A stretch of DNA of 17,652 nucleotides, from positions 1-17,652 of the forward strand of contig JAWQFJ010028286.1 of assembly GCA_034096865.1 (NCBI GenBank), in the 5' to 3' direction. The translations under genes were made by a program, and so were the position numbers. Position 1 is the stretch's first letter; each line of letters begins with the position of its first letter. Source of the stretch: Theodoxus fluviatilis. Taxonomy: Eukaryota; Mollusca; Gastropoda; Cycloneritida; Neritidae. Positions 1 to 7,426 of the stretch are shown one piece after another. The notes beneath the pieces are model-generated. The model worked only from the letters and a program-made list of their open reading frames with translations, searched no databases and was not told the DNA's origin.

Positions 1-42
1 ATTTCATCCTTGATAAATAAAGAATCAATCAATCAATCAATA
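1..42 (+). mobile_element. 3' end of a non-LTR retroelement with (AATC)n tail
   Basis: The left edge shows an AATAAA at 16-21 followed by five AATC-type repeats, then an abrupt switch to (CT)n. AATAAA immediately followed by a short tandem tail is typical of non-LTR retrotransposon and SINE 3' ends. Only the last ~42 bases are in the window, so neither the family nor any coding content can be named. It is not the same 3' end as copies A1-A3, because the ATGGGC block is absent, nor as the B copies. Confidence 0.5.
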
Positions 43-114
43 TCTCTCTCTCTCTCTCTCTCTCTCCCTCCCTCCCTCCCTCCCTCCCTCTCTCTCTCTC
101 TCTCTCTCCCTCCA

Positions 115-148
<34 letters not shown>

Positions 149-311
149 CCTCCCTCCCTTCACCTCTCTCTCTCCCTACCTCTCTCTCAATCTCTCTTTC
201 TCTCTCTCTCTCCCTCCCTCCCTCCCTCTCTCTCTCACTCTCTCTCTGTCTCTCTTTCTCTCTCTCTCTCCCTTTCTCTCTGTTTCATTATCTCTCTGTC
301 TCATTCTCTCA

Positions 312-345
<34 letters not shown>

Positions 346-439
346 TTCTCGCTCTCTCGTTTTTTCTCTCTCTCGTTTTTTTCTCTTGTTTTTCATTTTT
401 CTCTCATTCTCTCTCTCTCTCTCGTTGTCTCTCTCTCGT

Positions 440-480
<41 letters not shown>
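43..480. repeat. (CT)n microsatellite with (CCCT) sub-blocks
   Basis: About 440 bp of almost pure pyrimidine on the + strand. CT dinucleotides dominate. CCCT blocks occur near 65-90, 107-112, 148-160 and 210-226, and CGTT, CATT and CTGT interruptions become frequent after 280. The reading frames across it are serine/leucine or arginine/glutamate repeats and are not evidence of a gene. It separates the AATC-tailed element from copy A1. Confidence 0.95.
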
Positions 481-481
<1 letters not shown>

Positions 482-483
<2 letters not shown>

Positions 484-1213
484 TCCCAATGTTATGGTCT
501 ATGGCGATACAGGGAGGTATCCTTTGTACATCAATGCTGTCATAAGGTCCATTAGATATTGGTTAAAAGTCTTGAAAATGGACGATTGCGGATTCCTGAA
601 CATAATGTATAAATCAATGTTGAGAAACATTGATAATTATAATTAGGCTTTAAAGGGTCGGACTCTCTTATTGGGAAATGGGTTTGAAAATGCATGGGTG
701 ACCCAAGAGGTTGCGAATGAACGCACCTTTTTTCAAAAGCTCAGAGAACAATTGATAAATAGGTTTATCATTAGTTGGGAATTTGTTCTGAATAGAAGTA
801 TCCGTTTTAGGCAGTACAGGGAGTAAAAGGCAATCTTTGAAATTGAAACGTATTTGCCCACTCTGAACAGAAAAGTCTTCAGATATATTTGGATACGTTT
901 TCACCTGGGCATTAGTGAACTAACAGTACACAGACAGAGTTATTGTATAGAAAATTACAAAATATTATGTCCAGCATGTCAGGAAAGAGATGAAGATGAG
1001 CAGCATATTGTTCTGTACTGTCCAGCTTATGAAGACATCCGAATGAAGTTTGTAGTGCCATATGTACAAAATAACAATATTGAACCACTTGAGCAGCTGT
1101 TTTCTGCAAACGAGCCATGCATCATACGTGCCGCGAGCACTTATATGTACTGTGCGTTCAAATGAAGAGCAGAATCTTCTGAGTCTGCTGAAAGTAATTC
1201 ATTTTTCGTCTAA
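482..1213 (+). pseudogene. non-LTR retrotransposon ORF2 C-terminal remnant (A1)
   Basis: This is the C-terminal part of a reverse-transcriptase polyprotein, downstream of the catalytic domain, which is missing. One frame reads from 482 to 1210 with three stops: TAG at 644-646, TAA at 824-826 and TGA at 1163-1165. It begins with the family-typical segment PNVMVYGDTGRYPLY, continues with a conserved IRYWLKVLKM stretch, then TFFQKLREQ near 730, then IRFHLGISEL near 890. A CCHC zinc knuckle follows, with Cys codons at 968 and 977, His at 1004 and Cys at 1019 (spacing C-x2-C-x8-H-x4-C). TAG 644 lies where related copies usually have Trp after Asn, consistent with TGG to TAG. TGA 1163 lies where A2 has Arg (AFKRRS), consistent with CGA to TGA. 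No frameshift is needed. Polymerase and nuclease domains are absent, so the clade is not assigned. It is a dead fragment. Confidence 0.78.
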
Positions 1214-1790
1214 TAAGTGTGGTATACTACTGTCACCGTGTGGATATTTTTTCTGAGGGTGGAAAGTTCATGACTTGGCTTGAGATGAGCTTCAGGCTTG
1301 GCGGTAGAAACGTAGAGCACTGTGAAAACTCTACTCGCTCGTTCTCCAAGAAGAAAGCAAGGCATGGCTTCAGGCTCTGCACTGCACAAACCTAGGGAAG
1401 AGGGAGAGACGGAGAAGGCGTCTGGAGTGTAGGAAGGCAGGGAACAAAGTGTGAGTTCGTGTGTCTGAATGAGTACTGTTTCCAAGGGTGTCTCTGTGTC
1501 CAATAAGAAACAGAAAGCCTTATGACATCAGCGAGGTCCTGGTAACGGCGTTTGCGGTTCATTAGCTATAAGTCAAAAGCCGGCCTGACACATCCTTTCT
1601 ATAAACAGGCAAGTTGTCGCACTAATCAGGATTAGGTCACTGAAAAAATACGTTATGACTACAGTGAGAGAACAGGCTACACTAGCAGAGAAGTATTTAT
1701 TTTCCAATCACTTCACAATGCTACTAAAGAGGAGCCTCCAGTTTATTCATCGTAAAATGCAATGTGCTCTCGCATTAGTTACTTCTCTAT
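1214..1790. other. non-coding stretch inside A1, no recognisable gene
   Basis: Mixed-composition sequence between the end of the A1 reading frame and its conserved 3' terminus. Short open frames exist on both strands but none shows a recognisable domain. I saw no tRNA-like A/B box pair, no terminal inverted repeat and no tandem repeat. Given the A2 and A3 3' UTRs of about 200 bp, this block may be inserted DNA or simply a longer UTR. Confidence 0.5.
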
Positions 1791-1875
1791 TTTAATTATT
1801 TTGGCTATATAATGTATTGTAATCAATTGTAATGGGCCGAAGGCCTTCACAATAAACGGTTTTGTTTGTTGTTGT

Positions 1876-1941
1876 TCTCTCTCTCTCTCTCTCTCTCGTT
1901 CTCTCTCTCTCTCTCTCTCTCTCTCGTTCTCTCTCTCTCTC

Positions 1942-1975
<34 letters not shown>
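1876..1975. repeat. (CT)n microsatellite between A1 and A2
   Basis: About 100 bp of CT repeats interrupted by three CGTT units. It follows the A1 3' end directly and precedes the truncated start of A2. Pyrimidines are on the + strand, as in the other (CT)n tracts. Confidence 0.95.
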
Positions 1976-1980
<5 letters not shown>

Positions 1981-3138
1981 TCCATCCCAATGTTCCATAT
2001 ATGGGCCACACAGTTACATTTAGCTTGCAGGGCAAGGGCAGCCCTGATGCTCCTCACGAGATCATATATAAGTCTCCTGCACGTGACCGCTCGTGTCTTG
2101 TCAAGATGCTCCTTGCTCAGATACAGGCAGCGCTTTCATATAGGGCTGAAGTTTGGGGAACTCATGATTGTGAAAACATGGAAAGTATTCATGTTTACGC
2201 ATTGAAAACCTCCTTGAATGTGTCTCCCAGCACGCCCATCCTGGTGTGCCATGGCGATACTGGTCGGTACCCGTTGTATGTGAACGCCAGCTGGAGATGT
2301 GTCCAGCACTGCTCAAGAGGCATGCAAGGGAAGATGGAAGGCTCCCGACATGTCGTTACAAAATGCCGGGCAGGCTAGGCTCCCGGCCAACGACAACGCA
2401 GGCGCTATGAACGTAAAGAAGACGCCTTTAAAGTATGATTTTGGAGAGAAAAAAGTTAAGAAAACCAATTTGTTCCGAACAAACAAAGTCTTTCTGAATG
2501 TTTTTCGAGAGACTGAAACAACAAATGAATTCGGAATGGGAATCTTCAATGGCTCACAGTGAACGGTGCTCCGTGTATCTACAGGCAGACTCAGGCAGGA
2601 CAAGCAGTCGAGTTGTGCTCGCATTGCGTGGACGGAGAGGTATTCAGGGATGTGTATGTCCGTTTCCGCGTGGGAATATCATATCTGTATATCCACAAAT
2701 GCAGGTATGCGCATAATTGCATGTTTTGTTCTGTTTGCACTCCATACAGGAAGGAAGACGAATTGAGACCCATTTTCTTCTTGTTTGTCCGTCATTGACA
2801 GATCTGAGAAAGCACTGTTAACAACGTTTGGTTGCGCCAGATTGAAACAATCTGGAGAAAGTGTTTCGTTAGGAGTGGATCATGTATAATTAATGCAATT
2901 CTGTATCAAGCTTTCAAACGTAGATCACAAGCAGTAAATTGGCGTTAGCCAAATGATGACTAGATTTTACTCAATGTAAACACAGCTCGATGATATCCAC
3001 ATATAAGTTAAAGTTTATCCTCTTCAAATAAAGTAATACAATAATACAATACATATCCCACCTGGAAATGTTTATTCATGTATATATATTCACGTAACTT
3101 GCATTGAAATGGGCCAAAGACTTTCTCAATAAACTATT

Positions 3139-3143
<5 letters not shown>
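1976..3143 (+). mobile_element. 5'-truncated non-LTR retrotransposon copy A2
   Basis: A second copy of the A family, again bounded by (CT)n on both sides and in the same orientation. It is truncated further upstream than A1, so it preserves more of the region after the polymerase. The coding remnant ends at TAG 2946-2948. A 3' UTR of about 195 bp follows, with AATAAA at 3128-3133 preceded by AAATGGGCCAAAGACTTTC, which aligns with the A1 terminus. The 3' end runs into (CT)n without a poly(A) tail. Confidence 0.8.
1981..2948 (+). pseudogene. non-LTR retrotransposon ORF2 C-terminal remnant (A2)
   Basis: The remnant is broken by several frameshifts, but successive segments in changing frames follow the order expected for this protein. 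They are: ACRARAALMLLTR near 2020; AQIQAALSYRAEVWG near 2115-2158; a HVYALKTSLNVS stretch; GDTGRYPLYVNA near 2252, the same block that opens A1; FFERLKQQ near 2500; VYVRFRVGISYL near 2655; a Cys-rich CSVC near 2735; EDE, then THFLLVCPSLTDLRK in another frame near 2768-2812; and IINAILYQAFKRRSQAVNWR ending at TAG 2946. The Cys/His pattern matches the A1 zinc knuckle once the frame break after EDE is allowed. At least four frame changes are needed, so this copy is older or more damaged than A1. The polymerase catalytic core is not present. Function is inferred from similarity to A1 and from knowledge of non-LTR C-terminal regions. Confidence 0.75.

Positions 3144-3213
<70 letters not shown>
3144..3213. 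repeat. (CT)n microsatellite between A2 and A3
   Basis: About 70 bp of uninterrupted CT dinucleotides, starting right after the A2 3' end and stopping where A3 coding similarity begins. It is the purest of the (CT)n tracts here. Confidence 0.95.
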
Positions 3214-3216
<3 letters not shown>

Positions 3217-3560
3217 ATGCCGCCTTCAAAAATACACTTCCAAGAACAATACACAACTTTTCTCGGTATTAATATGTTTTCAGATGCCTTTATTCGTTTC
3301 CGAGTAGGCATAAACAGTTTTACCAATTAATCAACGTTACATATACCTCGAAACGAGAGAAGTGACCTGTCCGCTTTGTCATATGGTCGAAGATGAAAAG
3401 CATTTCCTGTTTGACTGCGGTGCTTATAACAAATTAAGGGGGAATACATTTCAAACAAATACAGTCAACGCCGAGAACATGCAGATATCTTCTGAGAGGA
3501 ACTAACATACGGACTTCGCAAGATATATCTATGTACATTTCCTATGACACGAAACTCAAA
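3214..3560 (+). pseudogene. non-LTR retrotransposon ORF2 C-terminal remnant (A3)
   Basis: The remnant opens with a segment ending in DAFIRFRVGIN (to about 3310), equivalent to IRFHLGISEL in A1 and VRFRVGISYL in A2. After a frame change near 3325 it reads REVTCPLCHMVEDEKHFLFDC. This is a CCHC zinc knuckle with Cys codons at 3368 and 3377 and spacing C-x2-C-x7-H-x4-C. The frame then continues, with stops near 3507 and 3543, through FARYIYVHFL, the position of the C-terminal tail. Only about the last 110 residues of the protein are represented. It is non-functional. Confidence 0.75.
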
Positions 3561-3754
3561 GATGAGAAAAGTATATTTAGTACAAAATGATTATTGTCAC
3601 ACGTACTTCTCACTTAGTGCATAGTTGATGACAGAGCTGCCATAAATCTGACAGGTATACAAGGACGGAATGACATTTATACAATTGTTTCCTTGACATA
3701 TTCGCTCACCTGAATTCAAATGGGCGAGCGGTCTTGAATAAAATTGTTCAAAAT

Positions 3755-3758
<4 letters not shown>
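3214..3758 (+). mobile_element. 5'-truncated non-LTR retrotransposon copy A3
   Basis: Third and shortest A copy in the same orientation, bounded by (CT)n on both sides. The coding remnant is followed by about 200 bp of 3' UTR. Its end carries AAATGGGCGAGCGGTCTTG, AATAAA at 3737-3742 and a second AATAAA at 3752-3757, then (CT)n. The ATGGGC-AATAAA end aligns with A1 and A2 but is clearly diverged, so the three are not recent tandem duplicates of one insertion. Confidence 0.78.
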
Positions 3759-3980
<222 letters not shown>

Positions 3981-4233
3981 GCATGCTCCTTGCAAGTCGT
4001 GTTACATTTCAAACGCCCTATTTTGAAGGGAAATGAAGTTCGGGCAATCCCAGATTTCCCGGAGTCCAGGAAATTTTCCTCTGACGAAACAGGAGAATTG
4101 GTGTAGTGATTTTGTCTTAGTGTTTTCCTTGTTTTCCATGGCACAGCTTTTTTGCTTTTTATGGATCGTTCACGCGGCTTTGAGGGCGATGACCTTTGAC
4201 ACGGAGCCGCAGTCCTGCAGTAAGCTGGCGCGA
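3981..4233. other. unique-looking sequence, no gene recognised
   Basis: Low-repeat sequence between the last (CT)n tract and the first minisatellite. Open frames on both strands here and downstream have no recognisable motif. I see no retroelement coding similarity. It is the left end of a roughly 1.2-kb island that differs in composition from the repeats on each side. Confidence 0.5.
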
Positions 4234-4234
4234 G

Positions 4235-4290
4235 GGGGGGGCAGTTCTATACGGCCCCTCCTGGGGGGGCAGTTCTACATGGCCCCTCCT
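4235..4290. repeat. 28-bp tandem duplication with G7 and CCCC runs
   Basis: Two adjacent 28-bp units (4235-4262 and 4263-4290) beginning with seven Gs, then CAGTTCTA, and ending GGCCCCTCCT. They differ at two positions in the middle. Each unit can fold on itself by pairing its G run with its CCCCTCC end. Confidence 0.85.
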
Positions 4291-4341
4291 GGTCGCTGTG
4301 AAAGACGCTTTTAGCAGCTCTGCCTTCTCATTTCGTCTTGC

Positions 4342-4473
4342 ACTTATTTTCTCGTGCATTTTGCTGTGATAGCGTTGTGTTTTTTCCTGCATATTGTAAT
4401 AATGGCTTTGTGTTTTTTCCTGCACATTGCCATGAAGGCTTTGTGTTTTTTCCTGCATATTGTCATGGTGACT
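4342..4473. repeat. 33-bp tandem repeat, three clear copies plus one diverged
   Basis: The block TTGTGTTTTTTCCTGCA recurs at 4375, 4408 and 4441, exactly 33 bp apart. A diverged copy sits 33 bp upstream, where TTTTCTCGTGCATTTTG fits the same register. Because 33 is a multiple of three, the repeat reads as an 11-residue repeat in every frame (MQEKTQ-containing on the minus strand). The third position shows no obvious synonymous bias, so I treat it as a non-coding minisatellite. Confidence 0.85.
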
Positions 4474-4568
4474 TGGTTACCGGAACGCCGGCAAGCTGTT
4501 GAAAACAACAGAACAAATGTTTGTTCGTTTCCTGTTCGTTGCAAAAGACGGAATGAAAGGCTCATCCT

Positions 4569-4640
4569 CAGCACACGTGCTCGACACATCCCCAGCACAC
4601 GTGCTCGACACATTCCCAGCACACGTGCTCGACACATTCC
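4569..4640. repeat. 24-bp tandem repeat x3 containing CACGTG
   Basis: Three units starting at 4569, 4593 and 4617, identical except for one T/C difference near the unit end. Each contains CAGCACACGTGCTCG, so a CACGTG (E-box core) recurs every 24 bp. Whether it binds anything is unknown. Confidence 0.9.
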
Positions 4641-4659
4641 GCCAGGGCCTGTCCAGCCT

Positions 4660-4696
4660 CTCGCACTATGTGCGAGTTTTGCCGATACCGGCAAAA
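4660..4696. other. two back-to-back perfect hairpins
   Basis: 4660-4676 is CTCGCAC-TAT-GTGCGAG, a 7-bp perfect stem with a 3-base loop. 4677-4696 is TTTTGCCG-ATAC-CGGCAAAA, an 8-bp perfect stem with a 4-base loop. They abut with no spacer. No run of Ts follows in the manner of a Pol III or bacterial terminator. Function is unknown. Confidence 0.8.
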
Positions 4697-4759
4697 ATGT
4701 GTGCGTTCAAAAAAGTTGTTCCCATGGCAACACGGGAGATCAACAACTCATCGATTTTA

Positions 4760-4909
4760 ACGTCATGCACTGCATTGCGTCATCGCTAAATGTCACGACG
4801 TCACTGGATGATGTGTACTTTACGTCACTGGACTGAGTTTACGTCACTGGACTGAGTTTACGTCACTTGACTGCGTTTACGTCAGTGGACTGAGTTTACG
4901 TCAGTGGAT
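4760..4909. repeat. 19-bp tandem repeat with an ACGTCA motif in every unit
   Basis: Units start at 4822, 4841, 4860, 4879 and 4898 (about 4.6 copies), consensus ACGTCACTGGACTGAGTTT. A longer 24-bp relative starts at 4798, and an isolated ACGTCA lies at 4760. In the main array the local context is TTTACGTCA, close to CRE/bZIP-type sites. Units 4 and 5 carry CAGTGG instead of CACTGG. Site function is inference only. Confidence 0.85.
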
Positions 4910-5240
4910 GAAGTAACACGAATGATTGATTCGGTAGTTACAGTTGATTAAGTCTTTTACATGAGACAGTCTCGTTTTCATCACAGAAAATGCACGCAAT
5001 TGCAACAACAACAACAATTGAGAGTGCAGGTGCTAGTAATAGTCTCACAATTCCTTTGACACATCAGGGTAGTAATGATTACACTGTTAATACATATGTG
5101 ATGAGTCTGCAACCTGATTTCAGGAGTCATTTGTCTTGAATTAAAAATGATTAAAATGAATGTGCCATCTTTAACGCATGAAATGAAATGCACGTAAAAC
5201 GTCTATTAGTCAGATACAAGTGGTTGTAAAGGCGTATTAG
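4910..5240. other. AT-rich intervening sequence, no gene recognised
   Basis: About 330 bp with no recognisable coding motif. A short CAACAACAACAA run lies near 5003. Part may belong to the 3' UTR of the B-type element that ends at 5376, but the boundary cannot be seen from one copy. Confidence 0.45.
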
Positions 5241-5375
5241 TGACTTTCGTAAGCAGTGTCAATATCAATATAGGAGATTACTGGCTTTGAGGAGAACTGG
5301 TTAAACATCCGAACCTGCACATGTAATGCATATTGGAATATTGTATGTTTCCTATTTTGGCAATAAAGTGATTTG

Positions 5376-5376
<1 letters not shown>
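5241..5376 (+). mobile_element. 3' end of a family-B non-LTR retrotransposon (B0)
   Basis: The terminal ~20 bp, GCAATAAAGTGATTTGATATG less the first base (AATAAA at 5362-5367), is identical to the end of the next B element at 6826-6846. Both run straight into (TATG)n. No B coding sequence is visible upstream, so this copy is probably truncated within its 3' UTR. The left boundary given is approximate. Confidence 0.65.
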
Positions 5377-5406
<30 letters not shown>

Positions 5407-5575
5407 TGTATGTATGTATGTATGTATGTATGTATGTATGTATGTATGTATGTATGTATGTATGTATGCATGCATGCATGCATGCATGCATGCATGTATG
5501 TATGTATGTATGTATGTATGTATGTATGTATGTATGCATGCATGCATGCATGCATGCATGCATGTATGTCTGCCT

Positions 5576-5658
<83 letters not shown>

Positions 5659-5801
5659 TGCATGCATGCATGCATGCATGCATGCATGCATGTATGTATG
5701 TATGTATGTATGTATGTATGTATGTATGTATGTATGTATGTATGTATGTATGTGTGTGCATGTATGTATGTATGTATGTATGTATGCATGCATGCATGCA
5801 T

Positions 5802-5836
<35 letters not shown>

Positions 5837-6392
5837 TGCATGCATGCATGCATGCATGCATGTATGTATGTATGTATGTATGTATGTATGTGTGTGCATG
5901 TATGTATGTATGTATGTATGTATGTATGTATGTATGTATGTATGTACGTACGTACGTATGTATGTATGTATGTATGTATGTATGTATGTATGTATGTATG
6001 TATGTATGTATGTATGTATGTATGTATGTATGTATGTATGTATGTATGTATGTATGTATGTATGTATGTATGTATGTATGTATGTATGTATGTATGTATG
6101 TATGTATGTATGTATGTATGTATGTATGTATGTATGTATGTATGTATGTATGTATGTATGTATGTATGTATGTATGTATGTATGTATGTATGTATGTATG
6201 TATGTATGTATGTATGTATGTATGTATGTATGTATGTATGTATGTATGTATGTATGTATGTATGTATGTATGTATGTATGTATGTATGTATGTATGTATG
6301 TATGTATGTATGTATGTATGTATGTATGTATGTATGTATGTATGTATGTATGTATGTATGTATGTATGTATGTATGTATGTATGTATGTATG
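5377..6392. repeat. 1-kb (TATG)n microsatellite with CATG, CACG and TACG blocks
   Basis: A four-base register is kept for about 1 kb. From left to right: TATG to about 5466, CATG to 5496, TATG, CATG to 5566, a short TCTGCCTG break, CACG 5576-5656, CATG to 5692, TATG, a TGTGTGCATG break near 5750, TATG, CATG, CACG 5803-5836, CATG, TATG, a second TGTGTGCATG break near 5889, TATG, a TACG block at 5944-5957, then about 430 bp of pure TATG. CACG blocks are flanked by CATG blocks. The reading frames through it (MYVC or HTYI repeats) are not genes. Confidence 0.95.
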
Positions 6393-6679
6393 CCTGCCCG
6401 TTTGACACATTCATCGAAAGATGCTACCAACATAAATTTGAAACGTACATGCCTCTCTGTCTTTCGCTTAATGATGCTGGCTTTTCCACGAAAATAGTAG
6501 TTCTGGTGATTAGGTCCCTTGGTACTGTACATCGCAGATTTGTCAAAGGCCTCATGTTGTTGGGCCTATCAAAACGCTTAAGCAGGAGTCTAGCTAAGTA
6601 CCTCAGTCTGTCAGTCATGATAGGGTCGAGGAGAGCTTGGGCCAGAAGAAATTTCTTAATGGAAAGGGAAGGTAGATAG
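6393..6679 (+). pseudogene. restriction-like endonuclease C-terminal fragment (B1)
   Basis: About 95 residues to TAG 6677-6679, in frame from the PFDTF motif. It aligns with the last third of B2. Shared positions include PFDTF, KF..Y.PLC near 6435, K(I/L)VVLV near 6490, RSLG/GSLG near 6515, RFV.GL near 6537, LA/IARY near 6590 and S.MIGS near 6613. The upstream RHN and RPD motifs and the catalytic Glu are missing through 5' truncation. One notable change is RSLG where B2 has GSLG. It cannot be active. Confidence 0.8.
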
Positions 6680-6846
6680 ATGAACTTTTGTATGGGCTGA
6701 CTTGTGAAGTTTTACTAAATCATCGTTGAAGAGACGAATCTGTCCAGACGGGTGCTTCAGTTAGACTAGTGTTCCTTCACATAGCTGTGATTTTAGCAGC
6801 CATGTATGATCTTTGTACATTTTCAGCAATAAAGTGATTTGATATG
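6393..6846 (+). mobile_element. 5'-truncated family-B non-LTR retrotransposon copy B1
   Basis: The element starts inside the endonuclease coding region right at the end of the (TATG)n tract and ends in the same 20-bp terminus as B0. AATAAA is at 6828-6833, and the end runs into another (TATG)n tract. The 3' UTR is about 165 bp (6680-6846). Same orientation as B0 and B2. Confidence 0.8.
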
Positions 6847-6883
6847 TATGTATGTATGTATGTATGTATATATGTATGTATGT
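6843..6883. repeat. short (TATG)n microsatellite between B1 and B2
   Basis: About ten TATG units with one TATATATG interruption. It lies directly between the B1 3' end and the first B2 coding residues. Confidence 0.9.
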
Positions 6884-7426
6884 GGCTTTCATACCGAAAC
6901 GGTCAGTCACATAATCAACGGTTGTAAAAGAAATAAGAACTCCATCCAAAAGCGTCACAACAGGATTGCTGAAATCATCACAACGAACGTGTCGGAGGCA
7001 AACCCCCAAGCCACTGTCCTGACTGATCAGCATGTGAAACCCTCACATTTCGTGGAATGTGAAGACGGGGCATTCTCAGAGTTGCGTCACACGAGGCCGG
7101 ATCTGTGCCTTATTGATCCCACTGAGAAAACATGTGTGTTAGTGGAAGTGTCTGTCCCCTTTGACACTTTTGTTGATGACTGCTACTACAGCAAATTCAA
7201 CAAATACTTTCCCTTGTGCCAGAGGATCGACGATCTTGGCTACAGATGCAAATTAGTCGTGCTAGTAGTCGGATCGCTTGGAAGCATCCACGCGAGGTTC
7301 GTGAGCGGACTCAAACTGTGTGGAGTACAGGCCGGACGTGCAAGAGGCATAGCAAGGTACTGTTCCATCAGCGCTATGATCGGTTCGAACATTGTTTGGA
7401 AGCAACGGTGCAGAGCTATTCCCTGA
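6881..7426 (+). pseudogene. R2/R4/NeSL-type retrotransposon zinc knuckle + restriction-like endonuclease fragment (B2)
   Basis: An uninterrupted frame of about 180 codons ends at TGA 7424-7426. It lacks its own start, because the only Met codons upstream lie in the (TATG)n tract. Order of motifs: the end of a CCHC knuckle (CGFHTETVSHIINGC, with Cys codon 6881, His 6908 and Cys 6923), RHN at 6953-6961, RPD at 7094-7102, Asp at 7115, and VEVSVPFD at 7142-7165 with Glu at 7145. Then follow GSLGSIHARFVSGLKLCGV and ISAMIGS.IVW. PD to Glu has 14 intervening codons, matching the PD-x12-14-(D/E) pattern of the restriction-like endonuclease in early-branching non-LTR elements (R2, R4/Dong, NeSL). This domain cuts the target DNA to prime reverse transcription. 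The reverse transcriptase is absent. All recognisable endonuclease residues survive, so the copy looks young, but it is a truncated fragment. Confidence 0.82.

Larger units (their letters stand above)
481..1875 (+). mobile_element. 5'-truncated non-LTR retrotransposon copy A1
   Basis: The element starts directly at the end of the upstream (CT)n tract, in the middle of a protein-coding region, and ends by running into the next (CT)n tract at about 1876. Its last ~50 bp hold AATGGGCCGAAGGCCTTC (1831 on) and AATAAA at 1851-1856, then a TTG-rich stretch. Related ends occur in A2 (near 3109-3143) and A3 (near 3718-3758), which is the basis for putting the three in one family. The coding remnant is annotated separately. 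The non-coding part from 1214 to 1875 is about 660 bp, versus about 195 bp in A2, so it may contain an unrecognised insertion or be a different subfamily. 5' truncation is normal for target-primed reverse transcription. Confidence 0.8.

Noticed and set aside
481..510. Shared CCCAATGTT at the 5' ends of A1 (485) and A2 (1985)
   Set aside because: Nine bases of identity at two truncation points, but they correspond to different places in the protein, so this is probably coincidence.
1540..1610. Possible tRNA-derived SINE (GGTTCATTAG like a B box)
   Set aside because: No matching A box at the right spacing and no cloverleaf could be drawn.
4159..4836. Frames with MQEKTQ or ALCFFLH repeats across the 33-bp and 24-bp tandem repeats
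   Set aside because: Periods divisible by three keep frames open on both strands. No recognisable domain and no codon-level conservation pattern.
5237..6679. Long open frames of 340-430 codons on both strands across (TATG)n
   Set aside because: They exist only because a tetranucleotide repeat without stops is open in every frame. Translations are MYVC or HTYI repeats. Only the part after 6393 on the + strand has real similarity (B1).
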